A stretch of DNA of 61,907 nt from assembly GCF_006516965.1 (NCBI RefSeq), contig NZ_VHLH01000030.1:1-61907 (forward strand). The letters are read 5' to 3'. Below the pieces are notes generated by a model, which saw only the letters and a list, made by a program, of their open reading frames with translations, was not told the origin of the DNA and did not search any database. Origin of the DNA: Pararhizobium mangrovi (GTDB lineage Bacteria > Pseudomonadota > Alphaproteobacteria > Rhizobiales > Rhizobiaceae). Shown here piece by piece: positions 10,343 through 18,235 of this stretch. Numbering within the stretch: position 1 is the stretch's first letter; the number at the start of each line of letters is the position of its first letter. The translations under genes were made by a program, and so were the position numbers.

Positions 10343-10504
10343 CGTCATCCTTGGGCTTGACCCAAGGATCCAATCCCATCGCAATACGAGCGGCGTGCCG
10401 TATCGAACACGCGCGGAGCGCTCTTACGGACACCCGACACCCCAGTCGTGCGGCAAGATGGTTAGATCCTCGGGTCGAGCCCGAGGATGACGCCGGTCCG
10501 TGGG
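10343..10504 (+). repeat. Palindrome-ended intergenic repeat, copy 2 (162 bp)
   Basis: Second direct copy of the unit at 10058, again 162 bp, with the same flanking palindromes and the shared interior GCAATACGAGCGG. Differences are scattered substitutions with no indel across the unit, which suggests either recent local duplication or selection on length. Part of the unit recurs at 25214. Confidence 0.85.
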
Positions 10505-10655
10505 TAGGACGACGGCGCATCAGGGTAACCGGGCGCAGCACCAGCGATTGCCCCTTGCAAAGCCGGGGTGCGCTTCCGACAGAGAATGAACATACGGTCT
10601 TCTCCGCCCGCCCTTCATACAACCTCGTAGCTCGACCGGCCGCGGCGCTTTCCGT

Positions 10656-11192
10656 TCAGCCGTTCGCTGCAGCCTCGCGAATCCCATTCAGGTCCGCACG
10701 CAGCCGGTCCGCGTCGCCGCCGAATTCCGCCTCGATCGCCGCATGCGTCGCTTGCCAGATCGGTCCGGCTCGGCGGACGAGCGCACGGCCCTCTTCCGTC
10801 AGCCCCAGCCGGCGGGACCGGCGATCGGCCTCGTCCGCACGCACCGTCACCAGCCCGCGCCGTTCGAGCGGCTTGAGGTTCGCCGTCAGCGTCGTGCGGT
10901 CCATCGCCAGAAGCTCGGCGACGGAACCGAGCGTCGGCGGTTCGGGCCGGTTCAGCGAGGTCAGCAGCGAGAACTGCCCGCTCTTGAGGTCGAGCGGCTT
11001 CAACGCCTCGTCGAAGCGCCGCGCAATGGCACGCGCCGCCCGCTGCGCATGCAGGCACAGGCAATGGTCGCGTACATGGATCGTCATGGCGTAGTCGGCC
11101 GGTCCGGCATGCGATGACGGGTGGGAGGAATCGTCGGGCACCGGCTCGCCGGTAGCGCCCGGTTCTGCTTTCGGTTGTATGCGTCTTGACAT
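10656..11192 (-). CDS. MarR-family transcriptional regulator
   Basis: A 178-residue winged-helix regulator. The DNA-binding region is LGSVAELLAMDRTTLTANLKPLERRGLV (about residues 89-116), followed by the wing VRADEADRRSRRLGLTEEG. The first 35 residues are polar and outside the usual MarR fold, so a later start (for example the Met at residue 36, before TIHVRD) is possible. The region just before the fold has two cysteines (DHCLCLHAQ), a possible redox-sensing feature. It is divergent from a run of detoxification-type genes, and a perfect palindrome lies between them, so it probably represses that operon and itself. Confidence 0.87.
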   Translation of the reverse strand: MSRRIQPKAEPGATGEPVPDDSSHPSSHAGPADYAMTIHVRDHCLCLHAQRAARAIARRFDEALKPLDLKSGQFSLLTSLNRPEPPTLGSVAELLAMDRTTLTANLKPLERRGLVTVRADEADRRSRRLGLTEEGRALVRRAGPIWQATHAAIEAEFGGDADRLRADLNGIREAAANG

Positions 11193-11215
11193 GCCTTATT
11201 TATGTTGATATCAAC
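11186..11215 (+). promoter_or_regulatory. Candidate promoter with MarR operator palindrome
   Basis: TTGACA at 11186-11191 and TATCAA at 11209-11214, 17 bases apart, form a plausible promoter reading toward the VOC gene. The perfect 12-bp palindrome GTTGATATCAAC at 11204-11215 covers the -10 element, the layout expected of a MarR repressor site between divergent genes. The -35 element overlaps the start codon of the regulator gene on the other strand. Confidence 0.6.
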
Positions 11216-11251
11216 CTAGTCTGTCAAGCATGGCCGTGGAGGACGCAGGCG

Positions 11252-11725
11252 ATGGATGGCATCACGACCTGTCTCTGGTTCGATCGAAACGGCGAAGAAG
11301 CCGCGACCTTCTACGTCGACCTCTTCCCCGATTCCTGCATCGACCGCGTGACCCGCGGCCCGACCGACTGGCCGGCCGGCAGTGCCGGTGACGTGCTGAT
11401 CGTCGATTTCACCCTCTTCGGCCGCCCCTTCCAGGCACTGAACGGTGGCGACTTCGCGCATTTCAACGAAGCCGTCTCGCTTTCGATCGCCTGCGAGACG
11501 CAAGACGAGGTCGATCGTTACTGGAGCGCCCTTTCGGCCGACCCCGAAGCCGAGCAGTGCGGCTGGGTGAAGGACCGCTTCGGCCTTTCCTGGCAGATCG
11601 TACCGACCGTCCTGCCGACCCTCATCGCCGATCCGGACCGCGAGAAGGCCGCTCGCGTCATGCACGCGATAATGGCGATGAAGAAGCTCGATATCGCCGC
11701 GATCGAACGCGCCGCCGCCGACTGA
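11252..11725 (+). CDS. VOC-superfamily protein, PhnB/3-demethylubiquinone methyltransferase-like
   Basis: A 157-residue protein of the PhnB_like part of the vicinal-oxygen-chelate fold. It starts ITTCLWFDRNGEEAATFYVDLFPDS and contains the hallmark GWVKDRFGLSWQIVPTVL. These proteins are usually uncharacterised and occur in stress or resistance operons; the ubiquinone methyltransferase label often attached to them is not supported. The ATG at 11252 has a GGAGG site; the open frame upstream overlaps the MarR start. It is first in a run of six same-strand genes that ends at 14981. Confidence 0.88.
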   Translation: MDGITTCLWFDRNGEEAATFYVDLFPDSCIDRVTRGPTDWPAGSAGDVLIVDFTLFGRPFQALNGGDFAHFNEAVSLSIACETQDEVDRYWSALSADPEAEQCGWVKDRFGLSWQIVPTVLPTLIADPDREKAARVMHAIMAMKKLDIAAIERAAAD

Positions 11726-11769
11726 CACTTCCGAACGACACCCGATCCACCATCGAGGAAACCCCGCCG

Positions 11770-12468
11770 ATGCCCATGGACACGCTCACCCCCGCCGCAG
11801 ACCTCGCCCGCGCCGAGCCGATGCGATGGCCGAACGAAAGCGCCGATTATCGCGCCGCCCGCACCGCGCTGCTCGTCGAGGAGATCGAGCTGCGCCGCCA
11901 CATCACCCGCGTCAACGACATGCGCCGGGCCCTGCCGGAAGGCGGCGCAATTCCGCAGGACTACCGGTTCGACGGACCCGAAGGCCCGGTCGCGCTCTCG
12001 CAAATGTTCGGCAAGCACGACACGCTCATCGTCTACTGCATGATGTACGGCCCCAAACGCGAGACCGGTTGCCCCATGTGCTCGGCGCAGCTCGACGCCT
12101 GGGACGGCGAGGCCCGCCATATCGAAAAGCGCGCGGCGCTCGCCGTCGTCGCCCGCTCGCCGATCGAACGCATCCGGAAATACGCCAAGGAACGCGGCTG
12201 GACGCACCTTTCCGTCTATAGCGACCCGACCGGCGATTTCTGGGCGGACTACAACCGCGACCGCGACGCCGACATGCCGGCCTATGCCGTCTTCCACCGC
12301 GGCGCCGACGGCACGATCCGCCATTTCTGGAGCCCGGAAGCCGGTTTCGCCACCGCCGATCCCGGCCAGGATCCGCATCTCGCCCCCGACATGAACCCGC
12401 TCTGGATCCTGCTCGACACCACGCCGGAAGGCCGTGGCACGGACTGGTACCCGAAACTCGACGACTGA
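11770..12468 (+). CDS. DUF899 family thioredoxin-like protein
   Basis: A 232-residue cytoplasmic protein of the DUF899 (AhpC/TSA-like fold) family. Recognisable parts are YRAARTALLVEEIELRRH at the N-terminus, LIVYCMMYGPKRETGCPMCS with the CPMC pair in the position of a thioredoxin active site, and YSDPTGDFWADYN. The reaction is unknown; the CxxC-like site suggests thiol redox chemistry. It sits 44 bases after the VOC gene and 12 bases before the reductase gene, so it is probably in the MarR-controlled operon. Confidence 0.88.
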   Translation: MPMDTLTPAADLARAEPMRWPNESADYRAARTALLVEEIELRRHITRVNDMRRALPEGGAIPQDYRFDGPEGPVALSQMFGKHDTLIVYCMMYGPKRETGCPMCSAQLDAWDGEARHIEKRAALAVVARSPIERIRKYAKERGWTHLSVYSDPTGDFWADYNRDRDADMPAYAVFHRGADGTIRHFWSPEAGFATADPGQDPHLAPDMNPLWILLDTTPEGRGTDWYPKLDD

Positions 12469-12480
12469 GGAGAAGACCCC

Positions 12481-13116
12481 ATGCGCCATCTCGTTGCCGG
12501 CCTCTTCCAGTCCCTCGACGGCGTTGTCCAAGCCCCCGGCGGGCCGGACGAGGACCGTTCCGGCGGCTTTGCCCATGGCGGCTGGACCGTCCCCCATTTC
12601 GACGAGGAGACCGGCGCCTTCATCGACCGCATCTTCTCCGCCGAGTTCGCGCTGCTGCTCGGCAAGCGCACCTACGACATCTTCGCCGCCTACTGGCCGC
12701 ATGCCGGCGAGGACCAGCCGCTCGCGCGCGCCATCAACGCGGCGGAGAAATTCGTGCTCACGCACTCGAGCGAACCGCTCGCATGGCACAACAGCCACCG
12801 CGTCGCCGATTTCGAAGCCATCGCGGCGCTGAAGCAGACCGACGGCCCGAACCTCCTCGTGCAGGGCTCGAGCACGCTCTACCCCGGCCTGATCGACCGC
12901 GGCCTCATCGACCGCCTCTTCCTGCTCACCTTCCCGGTCATCCTCGGCCACGGCAAGCGCGCGCTCGCCGATGCGCCGGCCGCCGGCTTCCGGCTGGAGG
13001 AAAGCGCCATCTCGCCGAGCGGCGTCACCATCGGCTTCTACGCCCCTTCAGGGCCGGTCGAGACCGGCTCCTTCGATCTCCCGGAACCATCGAACGACAA
13101 AGGAGACCGCCCATGA
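12481..13116 (+). CDS. RibD C-terminal/dihydrofolate-reductase-like protein
   Basis: A 211-residue protein of the YwjB/YyaP branch of the dihydrofolate-reductase fold. Signatures are MRHLVAGLFQSLDGVVQAPGG, LLLGKRTYDIFAAYWP and LLVQGSSTLYPGLIDRGLIDRLFLLTFPVILGHGKR, which form the pyridine-nucleotide pocket. It probably reduces a small substrate with NADPH, but is neither a proven folate nor riboflavin enzyme. Its stop overlaps the GST start (ATGA at 13113), indicating co-translation. Confidence 0.87.
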   Translation: MRHLVAGLFQSLDGVVQAPGGPDEDRSGGFAHGGWTVPHFDEETGAFIDRIFSAEFALLLGKRTYDIFAAYWPHAGEDQPLARAINAAEKFVLTHSSEPLAWHNSHRVADFEAIAALKQTDGPNLLVQGSSTLYPGLIDRGLIDRLFLLTFPVILGHGKRALADAPAAGFRLEESAISPSGVTIGFYAPSGPVETGSFDLPEPSNDKGDRP

Positions 13117-13796
13117 CCACCCGCACTGTCACCGCCTATGACTGGGTCCCCGACTTCGCGCAGGGCCACGTCCGCGATCTGCGCGTACGCTGGGCGCTCG
13201 AGGAGGAAGGCCTGCCCTACGAGACGGACCTTCTCCCACAGGGCACGCAGGGCAAGCCGGAAAATCTTGCCCGCCAACCTTTCGGCCAGGTTCCGGCGCT
13301 GACCGTCGACGGCAAACCGATGTTCGAAAGCGGCGCCTGCGTCTGGCGCATCGCCGAGGAGGGCACGGTCCTCCTGCCGAAGGACACGGAAACGCGCAAC
13401 GCTTGCCTCAGTTGGCATTTCGCCGCCCTCAACAGCGTCGAGCCCTCTCTGACCATGATGGCCATGCTGTTCTTCCAGGCGATGAACCCGGATATCGGCG
13501 AGGAAGGTGTGGCGAAGGTCCGGCCGGGCATCCGCTCGATGGCCGAAAAGCGCCTGACCCAACTCGCCGACGCCCTCGGCGAGCGCGACCATCTCGTCGC
13601 CGACCGCTTTACCACGGCCGATCTCATGATGACGACGGTGCTCCGCACGGCCGAAAGCCTCGACCTTCTCGAGCCGTTGCCACGCCTTCGCGCCTATCTC
13701 GACCACCACACCGCCCGCCCGGCCTTCCGTGCCGCCCTCGAAGCGCAACTGCAGCCCTTCCGCGAAAACGCCCCACGCTACGAGCGCGCCGGCTGA
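13113..13796 (+). CDS. Glutathione S-transferase family protein
   Basis: A 227-residue two-domain GST. The N-terminal thioredoxin-like domain includes NLARQPFGQVPALTVDGKPMFESGACVWRIAEE, carrying the cis-Pro VPAL and the glutathione-contacting ES pair; the all-helical C-terminal domain includes DRFTTADLMMTTVLR. It should conjugate or reduce electrophiles using glutathione in the cytoplasm. It is translationally coupled to the preceding reductase gene and precedes a DUF1428 gene by 61 bases. Confidence 0.92.
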   Translation: MTTRTVTAYDWVPDFAQGHVRDLRVRWALEEEGLPYETDLLPQGTQGKPENLARQPFGQVPALTVDGKPMFESGACVWRIAEEGTVLLPKDTETRNACLSWHFAALNSVEPSLTMMAMLFFQAMNPDIGEEGVAKVRPGIRSMAEKRLTQLADALGERDHLVADRFTTADLMMTTVLRTAESLDLLEPLPRLRAYLDHHTARPAFRAALEAQLQPFRENAPRYERAG

Positions 13797-13857
13797 GCCG
13801 AAGGAAGGGCCGAACCCCCTGCAAACGCAATCAGCAACAGAAGAAAGGAGAACCAGC

Positions 13858-14217
13858 ATGGCCTATTTCGACGCATTCGTGATCGCGGTTCCCACTGCCA
13901 ACCGCGAGGCATTCCGTGCCCAGGCAGCGGCGTTCGCGCCCTATTTCCTGCGCCACGGCGCCCTGCGCTGCACGGAGAACTGGGCCGACGACGTCCCCCA
14001 TGGCGAGGTCACGGACTTCTACCGTTCCGTCGCCGCCAAGGACGACGAGACCGTCGTCGTCTCCTTCCTCGAATGGCCGGACAAGGCCACCCGCGACGCC
14101 GGCATGAAGGCGGTCTCCGCGGAGATGGAAACGGCGATGAAGGACCATTCCATGCCCTTCGACGGCAAGCGCATGATCTATGGCGGCTTCGAGCCGATCG
14201 TGGACGAAAGGGCCTGA
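13858..14217 (+). CDS. DUF1428 (YbaA-like) protein
   Basis: A 119-residue protein of the ferredoxin-like dimeric DUF1428 family. Typical strings are MAYFDAFVIAVPTANREAF, GALRCTENWADDVPHGEVTDF and the end FDGKRMIYGGFEPI. Members are small, cytoplasmic and uncharacterised. An AAGGAG site precedes the ATG; the next gene starts two bases after its stop, so both belong to the same transcript. Confidence 0.9.
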   Translation: MAYFDAFVIAVPTANREAFRAQAAAFAPYFLRHGALRCTENWADDVPHGEVTDFYRSVAAKDDETVVVSFLEWPDKATRDAGMKAVSAEMETAMKDHSMPFDGKRMIYGGFEPIVDERA

Positions 14218-14219
14218 CC

Positions 14220-14981
14220 ATGCAGAACGCGAACGGTACCCCGATCTGGTACGAACTCATCACCGGCGACCCCGACGCCGCCGAACGCTTCTACTCAGCC
14301 GTCACCGGCTGGACCTACCGCAAGCCCGGCGGCGGCCTCGAACGCGACTACCGCATCGTCGAAAGTACCGAGGACGGCATCGCCGGCCTCATGAAGGCGG
14401 AAGGCGCAATGCCGCGCGGCTGGCTCGCCTATTTCGCCGCCGACGTCGACGACGATGCCGCGCGCGTTTCGGAGCTCGGCGGCACCGTCCATATGGGCCC
14501 GATGGACATCCCGAATGTCGGCCGCTTCGCCTTCGCGACCGACCCCGCCGGCGCACCCTTCTGCCTGATGCGCGGCTTCTCCGACGAACCGAGCCGCGCC
14601 TTCGAGCCGACGACCCCCGGCCACGGCGCCTGGAACGAACTCGTCACCCCCGACCAGGACGCCGCCTTTTCCTTCTACGGCAGCCTCTTCGGCTGGCAGC
14701 GGGGCGACGTGATGCCCATGGGCGAGGCCGGCGACTACACCTTCATCGACCACGACGGTTCGATGCTCGGCGCCATGATGAACACGAACGGCAACACGCC
14801 GAAGGCCCGCTGGCAAACCTATTTCCGCGTCCCGGACATCGACGCAGCCACCTCCGCGGTCACGGAGAACGGCGGCACGCTCGTCAACGGCCCGGCGCAA
14901 GTCCCCGGAGGCGATTACGTGATCCAGACGACCGACCCCGAAGGAAACTTCGTCGGCTTCGTCGGCGCACGACGTTCGTAA
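14220..14981 (+). CDS. Two-domain VOC-family protein (glyoxalase/bleomycin-resistance-like)
   Basis: A 253-residue protein with two tandem VOC modules. The first begins TPIWYELITGDPDAAERFYSAVTGW; the second begins HGAWNELVTPDQDAAFSFYGSLFGW and ends TTDPEGNFVGFVG. Two such modules in one chain resemble the 27 kDa antigen Cfp30B/hydroxylase-like group of VOC proteins. The likely role is binding or conversion of a reactive small molecule; substrate unknown. It is the last closely packed member of the run controlled by the MarR promoter; a 207-base gap follows. Confidence 0.88.
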   Translation: MQNANGTPIWYELITGDPDAAERFYSAVTGWTYRKPGGGLERDYRIVESTEDGIAGLMKAEGAMPRGWLAYFAADVDDDAARVSELGGTVHMGPMDIPNVGRFAFATDPAGAPFCLMRGFSDEPSRAFEPTTPGHGAWNELVTPDQDAAFSFYGSLFGWQRGDVMPMGEAGDYTFIDHDGSMLGAMMNTNGNTPKARWQTYFRVPDIDAATSAVTENGGTLVNGPAQVPGGDYVIQTTDPEGNFVGFVGARRS

Positions 14982-15188
14982 CGCTCTGATCATCCGCGTC
15001 CGCATGGGCGCCGCAACGCTCGATCGAGACGTTTCCGGCATCCACGCGGACGCGGACGGAAAAACCCAGTCGACCCGTCTCCTCCATGCCCGCCGACGGC
15101 GCAGGCTTTCGCCAGCCGGAAGACGATCGACGAACATGCGACGAGAATGCCATCGTCGGATCCCGCTCAACGAAGAGATCATCGCACC

Positions 15189-15575
15189 ATGGAAAGGTTT
15201 ACCGGAAGCTGCCTTTGCGGCAACGTCACGATCGTCGCCACGGGACGACCCAACCGGGTCGGCATCTGTCACTGCCTCGACTGCCGCAAACATTCCGGCA
15301 CGCTCTTCCAGGCCCTGGCGATCTTTCCCGAGGACGCCGTCTCCATCGAAGGCGAGGTCCGCGCCTATCGAGACCGCTCCTTCTGTCCACGCTGCGGGTC
15401 GCCCGTCTTTTACCGAAGCGCCGACGAGATCGAGATCGGCCTCGGATCCCTGGACGCTCCCGACCAGCTGACCCCCACCTACGAACTGTGGACCATCCGC
15501 CGCGAATCCTGGCTCCCACCGTTCCCGTTGGACGAGCGGCACGAGCGCGACAGAACCGAAGATAACCAGGAGTAA
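15189..15575 (+). CDS. GFA-family zinc protein (glutathione-dependent formaldehyde-activating-like)
   Basis: A 128-residue CENP-V/GFA domain protein. The zinc-binding cysteines are visible: GSCLCGNV near residue 8, ICHCLDCRKHSG near residue 27 and SFCPRCGSPVF near residue 64. Related proteins react with glutathione adducts of formaldehyde or act as lyases, though most are untested. The 207-base gap from the VOC gene means it may have its own promoter, but its chemistry fits the glutathione theme of the upstream operon. The frame is open 14 codons upstream; the chosen ATG fits the family N-terminus. Confidence 0.88.
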   Translation: MERFTGSCLCGNVTIVATGRPNRVGICHCLDCRKHSGTLFQALAIFPEDAVSIEGEVRAYRDRSFCPRCGSPVFYRSADEIEIGLGSLDAPDQLTPTYELWTIRRESWLPPFPLDERHERDRTEDNQE

Positions 15576-15752
15576 AGATTAAGGCTCTCGAGGTCCGATT
15601 GCGAACAGCGTTACCGCCGCCCTCGACATCTCGAATGAACCGTCAGCGTATCGAGCGCCTTTTGGGAATACCGACGCGGGCGGCAAGGTCGGTCGGCGAC
15701 TTTCGATACGGAACGCCGGTAAAAGCCTTCCGGTCGGCTGTCCGCTCCATTA

Positions 15753-16547
15753 CTACGATCCGTCCTCGGGCCGCTTCCCACGCCGCCGCCGGGCGTAGCG
15801 CATGGTCCACAGTGCCAGCAACGCCATCGTCGCATAGCCGACGAACGGCCCGGCGATCAGATCGTCGTGGATCGAAAGCACGAAGACGAGCCAGCATGCG
15901 ATCGCGGCCGAGGCAAGCAGCCCGGCGCCCCAGACGAGCGTCATCACCATCATCGTTCGCCGGAAGCCGGGCGCGTCGCGCTTCGCCTCGAAGGCCACAG
16001 CCTCCCTTTCGGAAGACCGCCGCATCCACGCACGCGCCAGCTCGAAGACGAGCGGCCGGCCGATCGCGGCGGACACCAGGAAGGAAAGCCCGACGAGGGC
16101 CGTCACCAGGTTCTCGCGAAGCTGCAGGAGGCGTGGCGATCCGCCGAGGAGCACTGCCGCGAGCGAAAGCACGATGCCCGCCAGCACGAGCATCGACACC
16201 GCGTCGAGCCGTCGCCGGCATGCGAACTCGACCACGGACCACGCAAGTGGCGGCACGCCGGCCGCGATCAGCCCCACCGTATCGCTCGCGTAGGGTGCCA
16301 CCCGGTCGTAAATAAGAAGCGGCGCGGCGACGTTGACCGCGACGAGCGCAAGAGCCCCGCCGCCATGGGCGCGAAGAACGCCGGGTATTCTCGGTCCGTT
16401 CGCGTCACTGGCCTTCTTGGTCGCCGTGCTCGCGGTTGACGCCCGCTCTTCCGAAGGGGGCTGGTTTCCATCCATCGCCGTCATGTCCGACCGGACCGGC
16501 AGATCCGGTTCCACAATGCTCGATGATCCGGCGCTCGATAAAGCCAT
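15753..16547 (-). CDS. VC0807-type integral membrane protein
   Basis: A 264-residue protein with a 55-residue polar N-terminus and about six membrane helices. The strings LLIYDRVAPYASDTVGLIAAGVPPLAWSVVEFACRRRLDAVS and NLVTALVGLSFLVSAAIGRPLVFELAR recall the VC0807 family of uncharacterised inner-membrane proteins commonly found beside TetR regulators. Met22 or a later Met may be the real start. It is divergent from a TetR gene with an inverted repeat between them, so it is likely the regulator's target. Confidence 0.8.
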   Translation of the reverse strand: MALSSAGSSSIVEPDLPVRSDMTAMDGNQPPSEERASTASTATKKASDANGPRIPGVLRAHGGGALALVAVNVAAPLLIYDRVAPYASDTVGLIAAGVPPLAWSVVEFACRRRLDAVSMLVLAGIVLSLAAVLLGGSPRLLQLRENLVTALVGLSFLVSAAIGRPLVFELARAWMRRSSEREAVAFEAKRDAPGFRRTMMVMTLVWGAGLLASAAIACWLVFVLSIHDDLIAGPFVGYATMALLALWTMRYARRRRGKRPEDGS

Positions 16548-16574
16548 GGCCGAACACCCCGTGAATGTTTACAT

Positions 16575-16599
16575 TGTTACCATACCGGCAATGATAACA
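16575..16599. promoter_or_regulatory. Candidate TetR operator between divergent genes
   Basis: TGTTACCAT at 16575-16583 and ATGATAACA at 16591-16599 form a 9-bp inverted repeat with one mismatch, centred between the VC0807-type gene and the TetR gene and ending nine bases before the TetR start codon. Position and symmetry suit a TetR dimer site controlling both genes. Confidence 0.6.
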
Positions 16600-16607
16600 G
16601 TGTCAAC

Positions 16608-17147
16608 ATGAAAGAATCCTACCATCACGGCGACCTGCGTGCCGCCCTTCTCGAAGCAGGTCTCGACCATTTGAACCGGCACGACGCCGAGACGCTCTCG
16701 CTGCGCGCGCTCGCCCGGTCGGTCGGCGTCAGCGCCACAGCGGTCTACCGCCATTTCCCGGACAAGACGGCCCTCGTCGCCGCCCTCGCGCGGGAAGGCC
16801 TTGCCCGGCTCGCTGACGCGCAGAAGAAGGCCGCCGCCGAATGCCGGCCAAGCGAGTCAGCCTTCGCCGCAACGGGCCGTGCCTATGTCCGCTTCGCCCT
16901 CGAAAACCCGGCCCTCTTCCGCCTGACCTTCGCCTCGGCTCCGGTCGAATCCGCCGACGAGCCGACCGAAGCCGCCCGCATGCTCCGCGAAAACGCCGCG
17001 CGACGACTTCCGGACGGCGCCTCCGCCGGCCACGTCGAGGCCGAGGCCCTTCGTGCCTGGGCCCTGGTCCACGGCATCGCCATGCTTATGCTCGACGGCC
17101 AGATCGCCGCCGATCCCGACCTCGTGGAAGCCCTGATTCCCGCCTGA
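16608..17147 (+). CDS. TetR/AcrR-family transcriptional regulator
   Basis: A 179-residue repressor. The helix-turn-helix is SLRALARSVGVSATAVYRHFPDKTALVAAL (about residues 31-60) and the ligand domain is of the WHG type (YVRFALENPALFRLTFA). It starts with KESYHHGDLRAALLEAGL, typical of regulators that control a divergently transcribed membrane protein. The likely target is the VC0807-type gene on the other strand, through the inverted repeat at 16575. Confidence 0.92.
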   Translation: MKESYHHGDLRAALLEAGLDHLNRHDAETLSLRALARSVGVSATAVYRHFPDKTALVAALAREGLARLADAQKKAAAECRPSESAFAATGRAYVRFALENPALFRLTFASAPVESADEPTEAARMLRENAARRLPDGASAGHVEAEALRAWALVHGIAMLMLDGQIAADPDLVEALIPA

Positions 17148-17335
17148 TCCGTTACGGCGTTCGGCGATACCCCGCCACTGGGCGCGAAAGCGATCGCGTC
17201 ACCCATACCCGCTCACCGCCGACGCGATCGCACCGCGCCCGTTTCCTTCTGCCCGGCTCGCCCTACCCTCCTCGGCCTGCACGTCCCGACGACCGGTTCC
17301 CGGCATCGAACCGCCGCCACGAAGGAAGGACCCCC

Positions 17336-18235
17336 ATGCCGAGCGCGACGACGTCCTACGGACGCTACCCCTATTCGGCCCTGCCGGACCGCCCCGTCTT
17401 CGACTGGCCGAACGGCACCCGCCTCGCGGTCTACGTCGCGCTCAACATCGAGACCTTCTCGTTCGACAGCCACACCGGCGCCAAGCTCGCGCCCGGCAAG
17501 CAGGACCAGCCCGACGTCCTCAACCATGCCTGGCGCGAATGGGGAAACCGCGTCGGCGTCTGGCGCATGAAGGACGTCTTCGACGCGCTCGACCTGCCGC
17601 TCGCCGTCCTGCCGAACACGGCCGTCTACGAGGATTGCCCGGGCCTCGTCGAAGCCTTCCGCGCGCGCGGCGACGAGATCGTCGCCCATGGCCGCACCAA
17701 CGCCGAGGAGCAGGGCGTGCTCGCCGAGCCGGAAGAACGCGCCCTGATCCGCCAGGCGAGCGAGGCCTACCGCCGCCACGAAGGCCGCGTTCCCGCAGGC
17801 TGGCTCGGCCCCTGGATATCGCAAAGCGCGGTCACGCCGGATCTTCTGGAAGAGGAGGGCTACACCTACCTCCTCGACTGGTGCCACGACGACCAGCCGA
17901 CCATGATGCGCACGCGTTCGGGCACCGGCATCGTCTCCGTGCCCTATTCGCACGAGATCAACGACATTCCCCAGATCACCGCCCGCTACACTTCGGCGGA
18001 GAGCTTCGCCGACATGATCGTCGCCCAGTTCGACGAGATGCTCGAAGCCTCGGCCCGCGCTCCCGCCGTCATGAGCATTGCCCTCCACCCCTACCTCACC
18101 GGCCAGCCCTATCGCCTGCGTGCACTGCGCCGCGCGCTCACCCACATTGCCGCCCACCGGAACGAGATCTGGCTCACCCGCCCGGGCGCGATCGCCGAGG
18201 CCTTCATCGAGGACGTTCGGGCCCGAGTGGCGTAA
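17336..18235 (+). CDS. Polysaccharide deacetylase family protein (PuuE/allantoinase-like)
   Basis: A 299-residue NodB-fold protein without signal peptide. It begins GRYPYSALPDRPVFDWPNGTRLAVYVALNIETF, the entry sequence of the PuuE/allantoinase and peptidoglycan-deacetylase-like subgroup, and has GDEIVAHGRTNAEEQGVL where the metal-binding His motif is expected, then MSIALHPYLTGQPYRL with the second conserved His. Lack of a signal and this subgroup favour a cytoplasmic amidohydrolase role rather than cell-wall modification. The open frame extends far upstream, but an AAGGAAGGA site lies before the chosen ATG. Confidence 0.83.
   Translation: MPSATTSYGRYPYSALPDRPVFDWPNGTRLAVYVALNIETFSFDSHTGAKLAPGKQDQPDVLNHAWREWGNRVGVWRMKDVFDALDLPLAVLPNTAVYEDCPGLVEAFRARGDEIVAHGRTNAEEQGVLAEPEERALIRQASEAYRRHEGRVPAGWLGPWISQSAVTPDLLEEEGYTYLLDWCHDDQPTMMRTRSGTGIVSVPYSHEINDIPQITARYTSAESFADMIVAQFDEMLEASARAPAVMSIALHPYLTGQPYRLRALRRALTHIAAHRNEIWLTRPGAIAEAFIEDVRARVA

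Larger units (their letters stand above)
10036..10655. other. 620-base gene-free stretch dominated by two repeats
   Basis: Between the ABC ATPase gene and the convergent MarR gene I see no gene. The open frames here run through the two repeat copies described separately. The remainder (10220-10342 and 10505-10655) shows no recognisable signal. Confidence 0.7.

Noticed and set aside
10058-10504. CRISPR-like or IS-like explanation for the repeat pair
   Set aside because: Only two copies, no spacers, and no transposase frame or target duplication; a REP/RIME-like intergenic unit fits better.
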